Positions 56,238 to 63,325 of a stretch of DNA of 64,000 nt are shown piece by piece (position 1 is the stretch's first letter; every line of letters begins with the position of its first letter). This DNA comes from RYN-133 sp963785425 (lineage in GTDB: Bacteria > Actinomycetota > Actinomycetes > Mycobacteriales > Jatrophihabitantaceae). The notes under the pieces are model-generated. The model did not search any database. It worked only from the letters and a program-made list of their open reading frames with translations, and was not told the origin of the DNA. The stretch covers positions 744,001 to 808,000 of the forward strand of contig CAWAVG010000004.1 in the NCBI GenBank assembly GCA_963785425.1, written 5' to 3'. A program made the position numbers and the translations under genes.

Positions 56238-56395
56238 ATTTCGTCTCTCCTTGGTTGGTTGGTCACACGATTGGTCACACACGAGATAACACCAACGGTT
56301 CTGACATGGGGTTAGCGACTCCCCCTCGATGCGGAGGACCGAAGAATTGGGAGGACGCGGCGTCACCTGGAATCACCCGTAACAGGTTCGGCCCG

Positions 56396-56443
56396 ACTCG
56401 TAATGAGGTTGTCCGGGGTTCGATTCCCCGAGGCGGCTCCATC
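56396..56443 (+). repeat. Right attachment site (attR), tRNA-Thr 3' remnant
   Basis: This 48-bp sequence is identical to 53079-53126. The sequence before it (GGTTCGGCCCG) does not continue the tRNA, confirming that only the 3' half is duplicated here. Confidence 0.9.
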
Positions 56444-56456
56444 GTCGAATCGGCGC

Positions 56457-56774
56457 TCACCGCAACGTGACCATCTGCGTGATGCGGCCGTCGCTCACCT
56501 GGTACGCCACGAGGACCTCCAGCGACATCCCCGGCCTGCTCACCCGCTCGTGGTCGACGACCCAGTCGCCGGCCCGTAAGCGTCCGACGATCTCGGCCTG
56601 GATGTCGCCGCCGGCGAACAGCGCGCCGTACCGCACGCGCATCTCCTGAAGACCGCGCAGCTGGACCGCGCCGTCGGGCCCGGTGACGACCACGTCTTCG
56701 GCGAAGCACGCGAGGAAGCCGTCCAGGTCGTAGGCGTTGTAGGCGGCTACCTGACGTTCGACGGGGTCGTCCAC
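56457..56774 (-). CDS. SnoaL-like / NTF2-fold protein
   Basis: The 105-residue protein starts VDDPVERQVAAYNAYDLDGF. The pattern LACFAEDVVVTGPDGAVQLR and MRVRYGALFAGG is the common NTF2-like (SnoaL) start, and VGRLRAGDWVVDHERVSRPG, VAYQVSDGRITQMVTLR end the barrel. Such domains are ligand-binding or small-molecule isomerases; nothing marks a specific activity. It is the first gene outside the integrated element, its stop 14 bp beyond attR. Confidence 0.78.
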   Translation of the reverse strand: MDDPVERQVAAYNAYDLDGFLACFAEDVVVTGPDGAVQLRGLQEMRVRYGALFAGGDIQAEIVGRLRAGDWVVDHERVSRPGMSLEVLVAYQVSDGRITQMVTLR

Positions 56775-56879
56775 GCGAAACAACGTAGCCCGCGGAGCCG
56801 ATGATTACCGGTGTATCTGGAGCCGGTCTCTCTCCTCCTCTTCGATGACCCGCATCCGGCGGGCACGTCGGGAGGAATC

Positions 56880-57479
56880 GTGAAACGACTCTGTGCTGTC
56901 CTCGCAATCCTGGTGCTCGGAGCCGTCGGCGGCGTCCTCGGGCAGGCGGCAGGCGCCGAGGCGGGCGCCGCACACCTGCGCACGGTCACGTCGGACAAGA
57001 CGCTCTACGCCGGCCACGAGGCCAACATCAACAGCATCGCCAACGGGCCGACGTTCGACGAGAAGACCCTGATGACCATCCGCGTCACGGCACCGTCGGC
57101 CGGCACCGCTGCCATCGCCTTCGACACGGCCGTGTTCTCGCCGTTCGACGACAACAGCGGGTCGACGGACACCGAGACGAACGACATGATCATCGAGAAC
57201 TGCGACCGGCGCGCCACTCGCACGAACATCCCCCGCTGCCACGCACTCAACACGTTCTGGATGGAGCAGCCGCCCGGCGCGAACGGAGATGTCACCGAGC
57301 CGTACTCGCAGGGAATGCTCGAGCACTTCGCGGCCCGGGGCAGCCGGACCAGTTACATCACCGTGATCGCCGACAACTGGTCGTGCGGCTTCCGTGGGCA
57401 CCTGCATGCACAGGTGTTGTTCACGCCGTCGCATCCCATTGCGACGTCGAGCCACGTGTCGATCACGACCGGCACCTGA
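56880..57479 (+). CDS. Secreted hypothetical protein
   Basis: The 199-residue protein has a signal peptide VKRLCAVLAILVLGAVGGVL followed by GQAAGAEAGA. GTG 56880 follows GGGAGGA. The mature domain includes LRTVTSDKTLYAGHEANINS, IRVTAPSAGTAAIAFDTAVF and SRTSYITVIADNWSCGFRGH, with three cysteines (ENCDRR, PRCHAL, WSCGF). I do not recognise the family. It is convergent with the arsenite methyltransferase gene. Confidence 0.65.
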   Translation: MKRLCAVLAILVLGAVGGVLGQAAGAEAGAAHLRTVTSDKTLYAGHEANINSIANGPTFDEKTLMTIRVTAPSAGTAAIAFDTAVFSPFDDNSGSTDTETNDMIIENCDRRATRTNIPRCHALNTFWMEQPPGANGDVTEPYSQGMLEHFAARGSRTSYITVIADNWSCGFRGHLHAQVLFTPSHPIATSSHVSITTGT

Positions 57480-57498
57480 TCGACGCTGCGGGCCAGGC

Positions 57499-58326
57499 CT
57501 ACGCGGGCTTGGTCGCGCGGACGATCGCTGAGTGCATGCCGTCGGCCGCGGCGTGCGTGAAAGTGACGGAGGCATCGGTGAAGCCGACGGCCGCGAGCCC
57601 GTCGAGGTACTCGCGGCGCGAGAGCGCGCCCGCGATACAGCCGACGTACGAGCCGCGCTCGGCACGCTGGTCCGGGCTGAGGTCGTCCTCCGCGACGACG
57701 TCGGCGATGCCGATGTGGCCGCCCGGCGCCAGCACGCGGAACATCTCGGCGAGCACGGCCGGCTTGTCGGTCGACAAGTTGATGACGCAGTTCGAGATCA
57801 CCACGTCGACGGACGCGTCCGGCAGCGGGACGTCCTCGATCGGCCCGTGCAGGAAGGTCACGTTGGTGAGTCCCGACTTGGTCTTGTTGGCCTCGGCCAG
57901 GGCGAGCATCTCCGGGGTCATGTCCACGCCGTAGGCATGGCCGGACGGTCCGACGCGGCGGGCCGAGAGCAGCACGTCGATGCCGCCTCCGGAGCCGAGA
58001 TCGAGCACCCGCTGGCCGGGCTGGAGGTCGGCGACGGCGAGCGGGTTGCCGCAGCCGAGGCTCGCCGCGAGTGCCTCGGCCGGCAGCCCGGCCTGCTCGT
58101 CGGTCGAGTACAGCCCCGCGCCGAAGCCCTCGTCGACCTGCACCGACTCCGGCGCGCACGTCCCGGCCGAGCAGCAGCCGCCGGACTCGGCAGGCTCTGC
58201 CCCGCAGCAGCCGGACTCGGCCGCCAGGACATCGCCGGCACCGACCCGCAGCGCCGCCTCGGCGTACCGGGCGCGCACGAGCCGGCGGGTGGCGTCGGAC
58301 GTGGTGTCGGACGTGGTGTCGGTCAT
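57499..58326 (-). CDS. arsM: Arsenite S-adenosylmethionine methyltransferase
   Basis: The 275-residue enzyme methylates trivalent arsenic. SAM motifs are RVLDLGSGGGIDVLLSARRV, AYGVDMTPEMLALAEANKTK and LPDASVDVVISNCVINLSTD, the ArsM hallmark (SNCVINL) with the catalytic cysteine. CIAGALSRREYLDGLAAVGF carries another conserved cysteine. The N-terminus has a cysteine-rich stretch (GCCGAEPAESGGCCSAGTC, about residues 39-57) that is longer than in many ArsM proteins. ATG 58326. No arsR gene lies next to it, although an upstream -35/-10 pair is visible. Confidence 0.9.
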   Translation of the reverse strand: MTDTTSDTTSDATRRLVRARYAEAALRVGAGDVLAAESGCCGAEPAESGGCCSAGTCAPESVQVDEGFGAGLYSTDEQAGLPAEALAASLGCGNPLAVADLQPGQRVLDLGSGGGIDVLLSARRVGPSGHAYGVDMTPEMLALAEANKTKSGLTNVTFLHGPIEDVPLPDASVDVVISNCVINLSTDKPAVLAEMFRVLAPGGHIGIADVVAEDDLSPDQRAERGSYVGCIAGALSRREYLDGLAAVGFTDASVTFTHAAADGMHSAIVRATKPA

Positions 58327-58364
58327 CGGTCCCTCGTTCCATAGATGACTGTCGATGTCTCATC

Positions 58365-58393
58365 ACTGTGCCGTAGATATCGATGCGCGTCAA
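58365..58393 (-). promoter_or_regulatory. Candidate promoter for arsM
   Basis: On the reverse strand TTGACG (58388-58393) and CACAGT (58365-58370) are separated by 17 bp and lie 38 bp before the arsM ATG. The spacer contains ATCGATATCTAC, which resembles an ArsR-type operator. No regulator gene is adjacent, so the binding protein would be encoded elsewhere. Confidence 0.45.
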
Positions 58394-58485
58394 TGCCTCG
58401 GCGGACCCTCAAGTGCAACTCGACCTTCGCCAGGTGATCACCCGCTGTTCGCCGTCCGGACGATCGACCGGCCGATCCTGGCGCC

Positions 58486-58761
58486 ATGGGGATCAAGAAC
58501 CCTGACACCACGGGCACGACGCGCAAGCACGCCAGGATCGGGTTGCTCCTGCTCAGCGCCGCGCTCGCCGCGTCAGCGTGGTTCGGCACCTATCACCAGT
58601 CACTGGCCGAGCGGCACGCCTATGCGCGCTGCACGGCGACCGCGGTCAGCTGCGCGCCGCCCGGCAGCTCGCCCGTGTGGGCCTACGCCGGGCTCGCGCT
58701 CGCGCTGATCATGCTGGCCGGCTGGGTGGCCGTCCGGCGCGACGACGTCCGGCGGCGCTGA
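58486..58761 (+). CDS. Small two-helix membrane protein
   Basis: The 91-residue protein starts MGIKNPDTTGTTRKHARIGL, with one membrane helix (LLLLSAALAASAWFGTY) and a second near the C-terminus (VWAYAGLALALIMLAGWVAV). Between them are ARCTATAVSCAPPGSS with two cysteines, probably on the outer face. A basic C-terminus ends RRDDVRRR. I do not recognise the family. Confidence 0.6.
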   Translation: MGIKNPDTTGTTRKHARIGLLLLSAALAASAWFGTYHQSLAERHAYARCTATAVSCAPPGSSPVWAYAGLALALIMLAGWVAVRRDDVRRR

Positions 58762-58765
58762 CAGG

Positions 58766-59189
58766 TCACTGCTGGCCGGACAGCAACCGCAGGAACAGGC
58801 CCTCGCAGTCCGCGACGACCTCCCCGGCCGGGTTGTACAGCCGCGACGACACGTAGCGCTTGCGGTCCTGGACGCAGTCGAGGCGGCAGTCGAAGGTGAG
58901 CTCGACCCCGATCGGGGTGATCCGGCGATAGTTGACGGTCAGGTACGCGGTGCGGCAGATACCGCCCGCCATCCCCGCGATGTGGCCCATGAGGTCGTCG
59001 AACAGCAACGGCAGCGTGCCGCCGTGCGCCGCTCCGTTGCCGCCGAGATAGAACCGCGAGAACGTCACATGGCCACGCAGCCGGCCCTCGCCACGCTCGT
59101 CGATCACGTACGGCGGCAGCGACCGCGGCCTTCCAGGCCTGCTCGCGCGCCGGCTCGTCAGGGAACGGCGAGGTCGAGTGCGCGGTCAT
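58766..59189 (-). CDS. PaaI-type hotdog thioesterase, frame-broken
   Basis: The N-terminal frame, from ATG 59189, reads MTAHSTSPFPDEPAREQAWK. After an inserted base near 59127 the chain continues LPPYVIDERGEGRLRGHVTF and SRFYLGGNGAAHGGTLPLLF. The latter holds the hotdog catalytic motif (NGxxHGG-LxLxxD, here NGAAHGGTLPLLFDD). The end is SSRLYNPAGEVVADCEGLFL. The corrected length is about 140. Hydrolysis of an acyl-CoA thioester is inferred from the fold. ATG 59189 overlaps the ElaA stop on the same strand. Confidence 0.82.
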
Positions 59190-59620
59190 CGTTGCGACCT
59201 TGAGCGACGCATCGGGACGTGCGGGATCCCGTCCTCGACGAAGCCGGCGCCGGCGCGGGCGAACCCGAACCGCACATACCAGGCCTCGAGCTGCTCCTGC
59301 GCGTCGAGCACGGCGTCGGCGGTTCCGACCAGCTCCAGCGCGCGCGCCATGAGCAGCGCCGCGAGGCCGGCCCCCCGGGCACCCGGCGCGGTGGCGACGC
59401 GGCCGATGCGGGCGGTGCCGTCGGCCTCGCGGAGCAGCCGAAGCGTTGCGAGCACCGCGTCGTCGTCGCCGATCCAGAGGTGGCGGGCCAGCGGTTCGAG
59501 GTCGCGGCCGTCCAGCTCTGGGTAGGGGCACTGCTGCTCGACGACGAACACGTCAACACGCAGCTGCAGGATTCGGTACAGCGTGGCCGGGTCGATCTCG
59601 GCGAATGTGGCGTCATGCAC
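59186..59620 (-). CDS. ElaA-family GNAT acetyltransferase
   Basis: The 144-residue protein starts VHDATFAEIDPATLYRILQL. ElaA markers are FVVEQQCPYPELDGRDLEPL and RHLWIGDDDAVLATLRLLRE. The acetyl-CoA-binding loop is GRVATAPGARGAGLAALLMA, and RFGFARAGAGFVEDGIPHVP is the C-terminal signature of the family. Substrate is unknown. GTG 59620 is chosen because ElaA proteins begin near this point. It overlaps the downstream thioesterase and diverges from the FKBP gene. Confidence 0.88.
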   Translation of the reverse strand: MHDATFAEIDPATLYRILQLRVDVFVVEQQCPYPELDGRDLEPLARHLWIGDDDAVLATLRLLREADGTARIGRVATAPGARGAGLAALLMARALELVGTADAVLDAQEQLEAWYVRFGFARAGAGFVEDGIPHVPMRRSRSQR

Positions 59621-59665
59621 GGTGGGCACGAAGCCGAGCCTGCCACGTCGTGTTTGATGGGTTAT

Positions 59666-60025
59666 ATGACCAAACCCGTGATCGAGTACCCCGGCGGCGA
59701 GCCGCCGGCCGACCTGAGGATCGACGACATCGTGACGGGGGAGGGCGCCGAGGCGAAGCCGGGCGACACCGTCGAGGTGCACTACGTCGGCGTCGAGTTC
59801 GACAGCGGCGAGGAGTTCGACGCCTCGTGGAACCGCGGGCAGTCGATCGAGTTCCCGCTGCGCGGGCTCATCCAGGGCTGGCAGGAGGGCATCCCCGGCA
59901 TGAAGGTCGGCGGACGGCGCCAGCTCACCATCCCGCCGGAGCTCGCCTACGGACCGGCCGGCAGCGGACATCGCCTGTCCGGCAAGACCCTCGTGTTCGT
60001 GATCGATCTGCTCGGCGTCAAGTAG
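59666..60025 (+). CDS. FKBP-type peptidyl-prolyl cis-trans isomerase
   Basis: The 119-residue single-domain FKBP starts MTKPVIEYPGGEPPADLRID. Active-site blocks are VEVHYVGVEFDSGEEFDASW, GQSIEFPLRGLIQGWQEGIP and ELAYGPAGSGHRLSGKTLVF, containing the hydrophobic pocket residues and the aspartate of FKBP12-like proteins. It is cytoplasmic, without a signal sequence. ATG 59666 is preferred, with 59657 (MGYM...) as an in-frame alternative. Confidence 0.93.
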   Translation: MTKPVIEYPGGEPPADLRIDDIVTGEGAEAKPGDTVEVHYVGVEFDSGEEFDASWNRGQSIEFPLRGLIQGWQEGIPGMKVGGRRQLTIPPELAYGPAGSGHRLSGKTLVFVIDLLGVK

Positions 60026-60170
60026 CTCGTCGCGCTCACGACGCGACGTCGAGCCTGCGGACGACCGGTGAGACACCGGTCGCGCGGATCGAGTCGTGGG
60101 CGCCGAGCTTCCCGACGACGAAGGCGGGCCCGATTGTGGACGGCCCCGCCGGGCTGTGGACGATCAGGTT

Positions 60171-60219
60171 CTCCTCCGCTGTGCCCGATTTCCGCGCGCC
60201 ACCAGGCACAGCGGAGGAG
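60171..60219. repeat. Palindromic element before the geranylgeranyl reductase-type gene
   Basis: CTCCTCCGCTGTGCC (60171-60185) and GGCACAGCGGAGGAG (60205-60219) are perfect 15-bp inverted arms with a 19-bp loop. Nothing else was found in the 323-base gap 60026-60348 except the candidate promoter at 60304. The hairpin is 145 bp after the FKBP stop. Confidence 0.8.
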
Positions 60220-60303
60220 GACGTGATCCACACCGACTCACGACTCGGGCAGAACCGGTGAAGCCGGGCGCCACCCGCGGTGGGACGACCCTCAGCACAA
60301 CGC

Positions 60304-60309
60304 CTACAC
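60304..60309 (+). promoter_or_regulatory. -10 element TACACT
   Basis: TACACT lies 6 bp before an in-frame GTG at 60316. In actinobacteria a TANNNT hexamer 6-7 nt before a start codon commonly marks a leaderless transcript. It would permit translation from GTG 60316 (VKPFTKSSGYGM...) or from ATG 60349. No convincing -35 is seen. Confidence 0.45.
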
Positions 60310-60348
60310 TCGCTCGTGAAGCCATTCACAAAGTCTTCGGGGTACGGG

Positions 60349-61611
60349 ATGACGCACGCGAGGCATGACGCCGATGTCATCGTCGTCGGCGCCGGGCCGG
60401 CAGGCGCAAGTGCGGCCTACTGGCTCGCCGGCGCCGGGCTCGACGTGCTCGTACTCGAGAAGACGATCTTCCCGCGCGAGAAGGTCTGCGGCGACGGGCT
60501 CACCCCGCGCGGCACCCGCGCCCTGGTCGAGATGGGCATCGACGTCAGCCAGGAAGCCGGCTGGCTGCACAACCGCGGCCTGCGCGTGATCGGCGGCGGG
60601 CTGCGCCTGCACCTCGACTGGCCCGAACTCACAAGCTTCCCCAACTACGGCCTCGTGCGCCCTCGCGCCGATCTCGATCAGCTGCTCGTGCAGCAGGCGG
60701 TCAAGGTCGGCGCCCGGCTGCAGGAGCAGACCACCGTCACCGAGCCGCTGCTCGACCGCACGGGACGGGTCACCGGCGTCAAGACCCGCGACGGCAAGAC
60801 CTACACCGCCCAGCTCGTGCTCACCGCCGAAGGCGTCAGCGGCAAGCTCGCCCAGGCCCTGGGCATCCACCGCAACGACAAGCGTCCGCTGGGCGTCGCC
60901 GTGCGCCGTTACTACGAGAGCCCGAAGACCCACGACGACTACCTCGAGTCGTGGCTCGAGCTCTGGGACGGCGTCCCTAACGAGTCGGACCTGCTGCCCG
61001 GCTACGGCTGGATCTTCGGCATGGGCGACGGCACCGTCAACGCCGGCCTCGGCGTGCTGAACAGCAGCGCCGGATTCCAGAAGACCGACTACCGCGGCAT
61101 GCTCACCCGCTGGCTCGACAACACTCCCGACGAGTGGGGCTTGCGCGAGCAGAACGCGACCGGCCCGACGCGCGGCGCCGCGCTGCCGATGGGCTTCAAC
61201 CGCACCCCGCACTACACGCGTGGCCTGCTGCTCGTCGGCGACAGCGGCGGCTCGGTCAACCCCTTCAACGGCGAGGGCATCCCCTACGCGATGGAGTCGG
61301 GACGCTTCGCCGCCGAGGCCGCGATCCAGGCGCTCGCCCGTCCCGAGGGTCCCAACCGCGAGCGCGCGCTGCACGCCTACCCCGAGCGGATGCGTCGCGA
61401 ATGGGGTGCCTACTACCGGCTCGGCGCTGTCTTCGTGAAGCTCATCGGACGTCCTGAGGTGATGCGCGCGTGCACCCGGCACGGGCTGCCGCACCCGGCG
61501 CTGATGCGCTTCGTCCTGAAGCTGCTCGCGAACCTCAGCGACCCGCACGACGGTGACCTGTCCGACCGCGTTATCAGCGTGCTGACCAAGCTGACGCCCG
61601 CCGTCAAGTGA
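60349..61611 (+). CDS. Geranylgeranyl reductase family FAD-dependent oxidoreductase
   Basis: The 420-residue flavoprotein starts MTHARHDADVIVVGAGPAGA, with FAD motif GAGPAG near the N-terminus. It continues with LEKTIFPREKVCGDGLTPRG, the family's CGDGLT motif, LLPGYGWIFGMGDGTVNAGL and LLLVGDSGGSVNPFNGEGIP. These fit the actinobacterial branch that reduces the isoprenyl side chain of menaquinone (Rv0561c/MenJ-like). That links it functionally to the complex I genes just downstream. The frame is intact. GTG 60316 is an alternative start 33 bp upstream. Function as a menaquinone reductase is inferred. Confidence 0.88.
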   Translation: MTHARHDADVIVVGAGPAGASAAYWLAGAGLDVLVLEKTIFPREKVCGDGLTPRGTRALVEMGIDVSQEAGWLHNRGLRVIGGGLRLHLDWPELTSFPNYGLVRPRADLDQLLVQQAVKVGARLQEQTTVTEPLLDRTGRVTGVKTRDGKTYTAQLVLTAEGVSGKLAQALGIHRNDKRPLGVAVRRYYESPKTHDDYLESWLELWDGVPNESDLLPGYGWIFGMGDGTVNAGLGVLNSSAGFQKTDYRGMLTRWLDNTPDEWGLREQNATGPTRGAALPMGFNRTPHYTRGLLLVGDSGGSVNPFNGEGIPYAMESGRFAAEAAIQALARPEGPNRERALHAYPERMRREWGAYYRLGAVFVKLIGRPEVMRACTRHGLPHPALMRFVLKLLANLSDPHDGDLSDRVISVLTKLTPAVK

Positions 61612-61682
61612 CGCGGAACCCCGGGCTAGCCTGAGAATCTGCGCCTTCGAACACCCATCGAGAAGACGGAAAGGAGATCCCG

Positions 61683-62045
61683 GTGCTCGCGCCGTACCTG
61701 CCGATCCTGTTGCTGTTCGCGCTCGCGTTCGGCTTCGCCTTCTTCTCCGTCGCGATCGCGCCGTTCACCGGCCCGAAGCGGTACAACAAGGCCAAGCTGG
61801 ACTTCTACGAATGCGGCATCGAGCCGACGCCGCAGCCGCTCGGGCCGAACCGGTTCCCGATCAAGTACTTCCTGACGGCGATGCTGTTCATCGTCTTCGA
61901 CATCGAGATCATCTTCTTGTACCCGTACGCCGTCGCCAACAAGGCGCTCGGGCTGTTCGGGCTCGTCGAGATCATCCTTTTCATCGTCACCGTGTTCACT
62001 GCGTACGCCTACGTGTGGCGCCGCGGCGGGCTGGACTGGGACTGA
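61683..62045 (+). CDS. nuoA: NADH-quinone oxidoreductase subunit A
   Basis: Membrane subunit A of complex I, 120 residues. It has three helices, beginning VLAPYLPILLLFALAFGFAF. The signature is KLDFYECGIEPTPQPLGPN and RFPIKYFLTAMLFIVFDIEI. GTG 61683 follows an AAAGGAGAT ribosome site. It is the first gene of the nuo operon. Confidence 0.97.
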   Translation: MLAPYLPILLLFALAFGFAFFSVAIAPFTGPKRYNKAKLDFYECGIEPTPQPLGPNRFPIKYFLTAMLFIVFDIEIIFLYPYAVANKALGLFGLVEIILFIVTVFTAYAYVWRRGGLDWD

Positions 62046-62051
62046 TTCCTC

Positions 62052-62591
62052 ATGGGTCTTGAAGAAAAACTTCCGGACGGAGTACTGCTCGCGTCCGTCG
62101 AGAAGCTCGTGAACTGGACGCGCAAGTCGTCGCTGTGGCCGGTGCAGTTCGGCCTTGCCTGCTGCGCGATCGAGATGATGTCGTTCGGCGGACCGCGGTT
62201 CGACTCGGCCCGCTTCGGCATGGAGGTCTTCCGAGCCTCGCCCCGCCAGGCCGACCTGATGATCGTGGCCGGTCGGGTGAGCCAGAAGATGGCGCCGGTA
62301 CTGCGCCAGATCTACGACCAGATGGCCGAGCCGCGCTGGGTGCTCGCGATGGGCGTGTGCGCGTCGTCGGGCGGCATGTTCAACAACTACGCGATCGTGC
62401 AGGGCGTCGATCACGTGGTGCCGGTGGACATGTATCTGCCGGGCTGCCCGCCCCGTCCCGACATGCTGATCGACGCGGTGCTGAAGCTCCACACGAAGAT
62501 CATGAACGAGCCGCTCGGCCCGAAGCGCAAGAAGAAGCTCGCCGACCAGAAGGTCGAACTCGTCCCGTCGAGCGTTAAGTACGCGCGCTGA
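62052..62591 (+). CDS. nuoB: NADH-quinone oxidoreductase subunit B
   Basis: The 179-residue subunit holds iron-sulfur cluster N2. The ligands are in FGLACCAIEMMSFGGPRFDS, VLAMGVCASSGGMFNN and VDMYLPGCPPRPDMLIDAVL. ATG 62052 is 6 bp after the nuoA stop. The C-terminus has a basic run (GPKRKKKLADQK). The frame is intact. Confidence 0.97.
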   Translation: MGLEEKLPDGVLLASVEKLVNWTRKSSLWPVQFGLACCAIEMMSFGGPRFDSARFGMEVFRASPRQADLMIVAGRVSQKMAPVLRQIYDQMAEPRWVLAMGVCASSGGMFNNYAIVQGVDHVVPVDMYLPGCPPRPDMLIDAVLKLHTKIMNEPLGPKRKKKLADQKVELVPSSVKYAR

Positions 62592-63325
62592 TGGGCGGTC
62601 CGATCGAGCGTCCGGTGCCGGACGACGCCAGCCCCGAGCAAGGTGCCGCCGACATCGCGAAGTCGACGATCGGTGAGGGCACCAGCGATTCGCCCTACGG
62701 CGTCGAGCGGCACGGCATGTTCGGCGTGGCCGGCTCGGGTGACACGTCCGGCTTCGGTGGACTGGTCCGCGAGCCGTGGATGCCGCCGCCCGCGGAGCGT
62801 CCTTACGGCGGCTACTTCGACGAGGTCGTCGACGATCTGCTCGCGGCCGCGCCCGACTCGATCGCCAAGGTGGTCGTCGATCGCGGCGAGCTCACGCTGC
62901 ACGTCGAACGCGAACAGCTCGTCGCCGTCGCAACCGCACTGCGCAACGATGAGAACCTGCGCTTCGAACTGCTCTCGGGCGTCTCGGGCGTCGACTACCT
63001 CGGCTCGGCCCGCCGGCTGCACGCCGTCTACCTGTTTCGCTCGATGACCTACCGCCGGCGCATCCGCGTCGAGGTCGAGGTGAGTATCGACGACCCGCAC
63101 ATCCCGTCGCTCACCGCGCTCTACCCCGGCGCCGACTGGCAGGAGCGCGAGATCTACGACATGTTCGGCATCGTCTTCGACGGTCACCCCGCGCTCACGC
63201 GCATCCTGATGCCCGACGACTGGGACGGCCACCCGCAGCGCAAGGACTACCCGCTCGGCGGCATCCCCGTGCAGTACAAGGGCGCCACCATTCCACCTCC
63301 TGACGAGCGGAGGGCTTACAAGTAA
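62591..63325 (+). CDS. nuoC: NADH-quinone oxidoreductase subunit C
   Basis: The 244-residue subunit has an N-terminal extension of about 75 residues (GTSDSPYGVERHGMFGVAGS), typical of actinobacteria. The 30-kDa core follows (FELLSGVSGVDYLGSARRLH, TALYPGADWQEREIYDMFGI and RILMPDDWDGHPQRKDYPLG). Its ATG shares a base with the nuoB stop, and its TAA overlaps the nuoD ATG. Confidence 0.96.
   Translation: MGGPIERPVPDDASPEQGAADIAKSTIGEGTSDSPYGVERHGMFGVAGSGDTSGFGGLVREPWMPPPAERPYGGYFDEVVDDLLAAAPDSIAKVVVDRGELTLHVEREQLVAVATALRNDENLRFELLSGVSGVDYLGSARRLHAVYLFRSMTYRRRIRVEVEVSIDDPHIPSLTALYPGADWQEREIYDMFGIVFDGHPALTRILMPDDWDGHPQRKDYPLGGIPVQYKGATIPPPDERRAYK

Larger units (their letters stand above)
53079..56443. 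mobile_element. 3.4-kb integrated element in tRNA-Thr
   Basis: Perfect 48-bp direct repeats bound this segment: 53079-53126, inside the 3' half of tRNA-Thr, and 56396-56443, a tRNA remnant without the 5' half. A tyrosine-recombinase gene fragment lies just inside the left end, pointing toward the tRNA, the standard order for tRNA-integrating elements. Inside are a secreted repeat protein, a DUF3800 protein and one small protein. The interior has several AT-richer stretches than the host genes. The integrase lacks its N-terminus, so the element is probably no longer mobile by itself. Confidence 0.88.
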
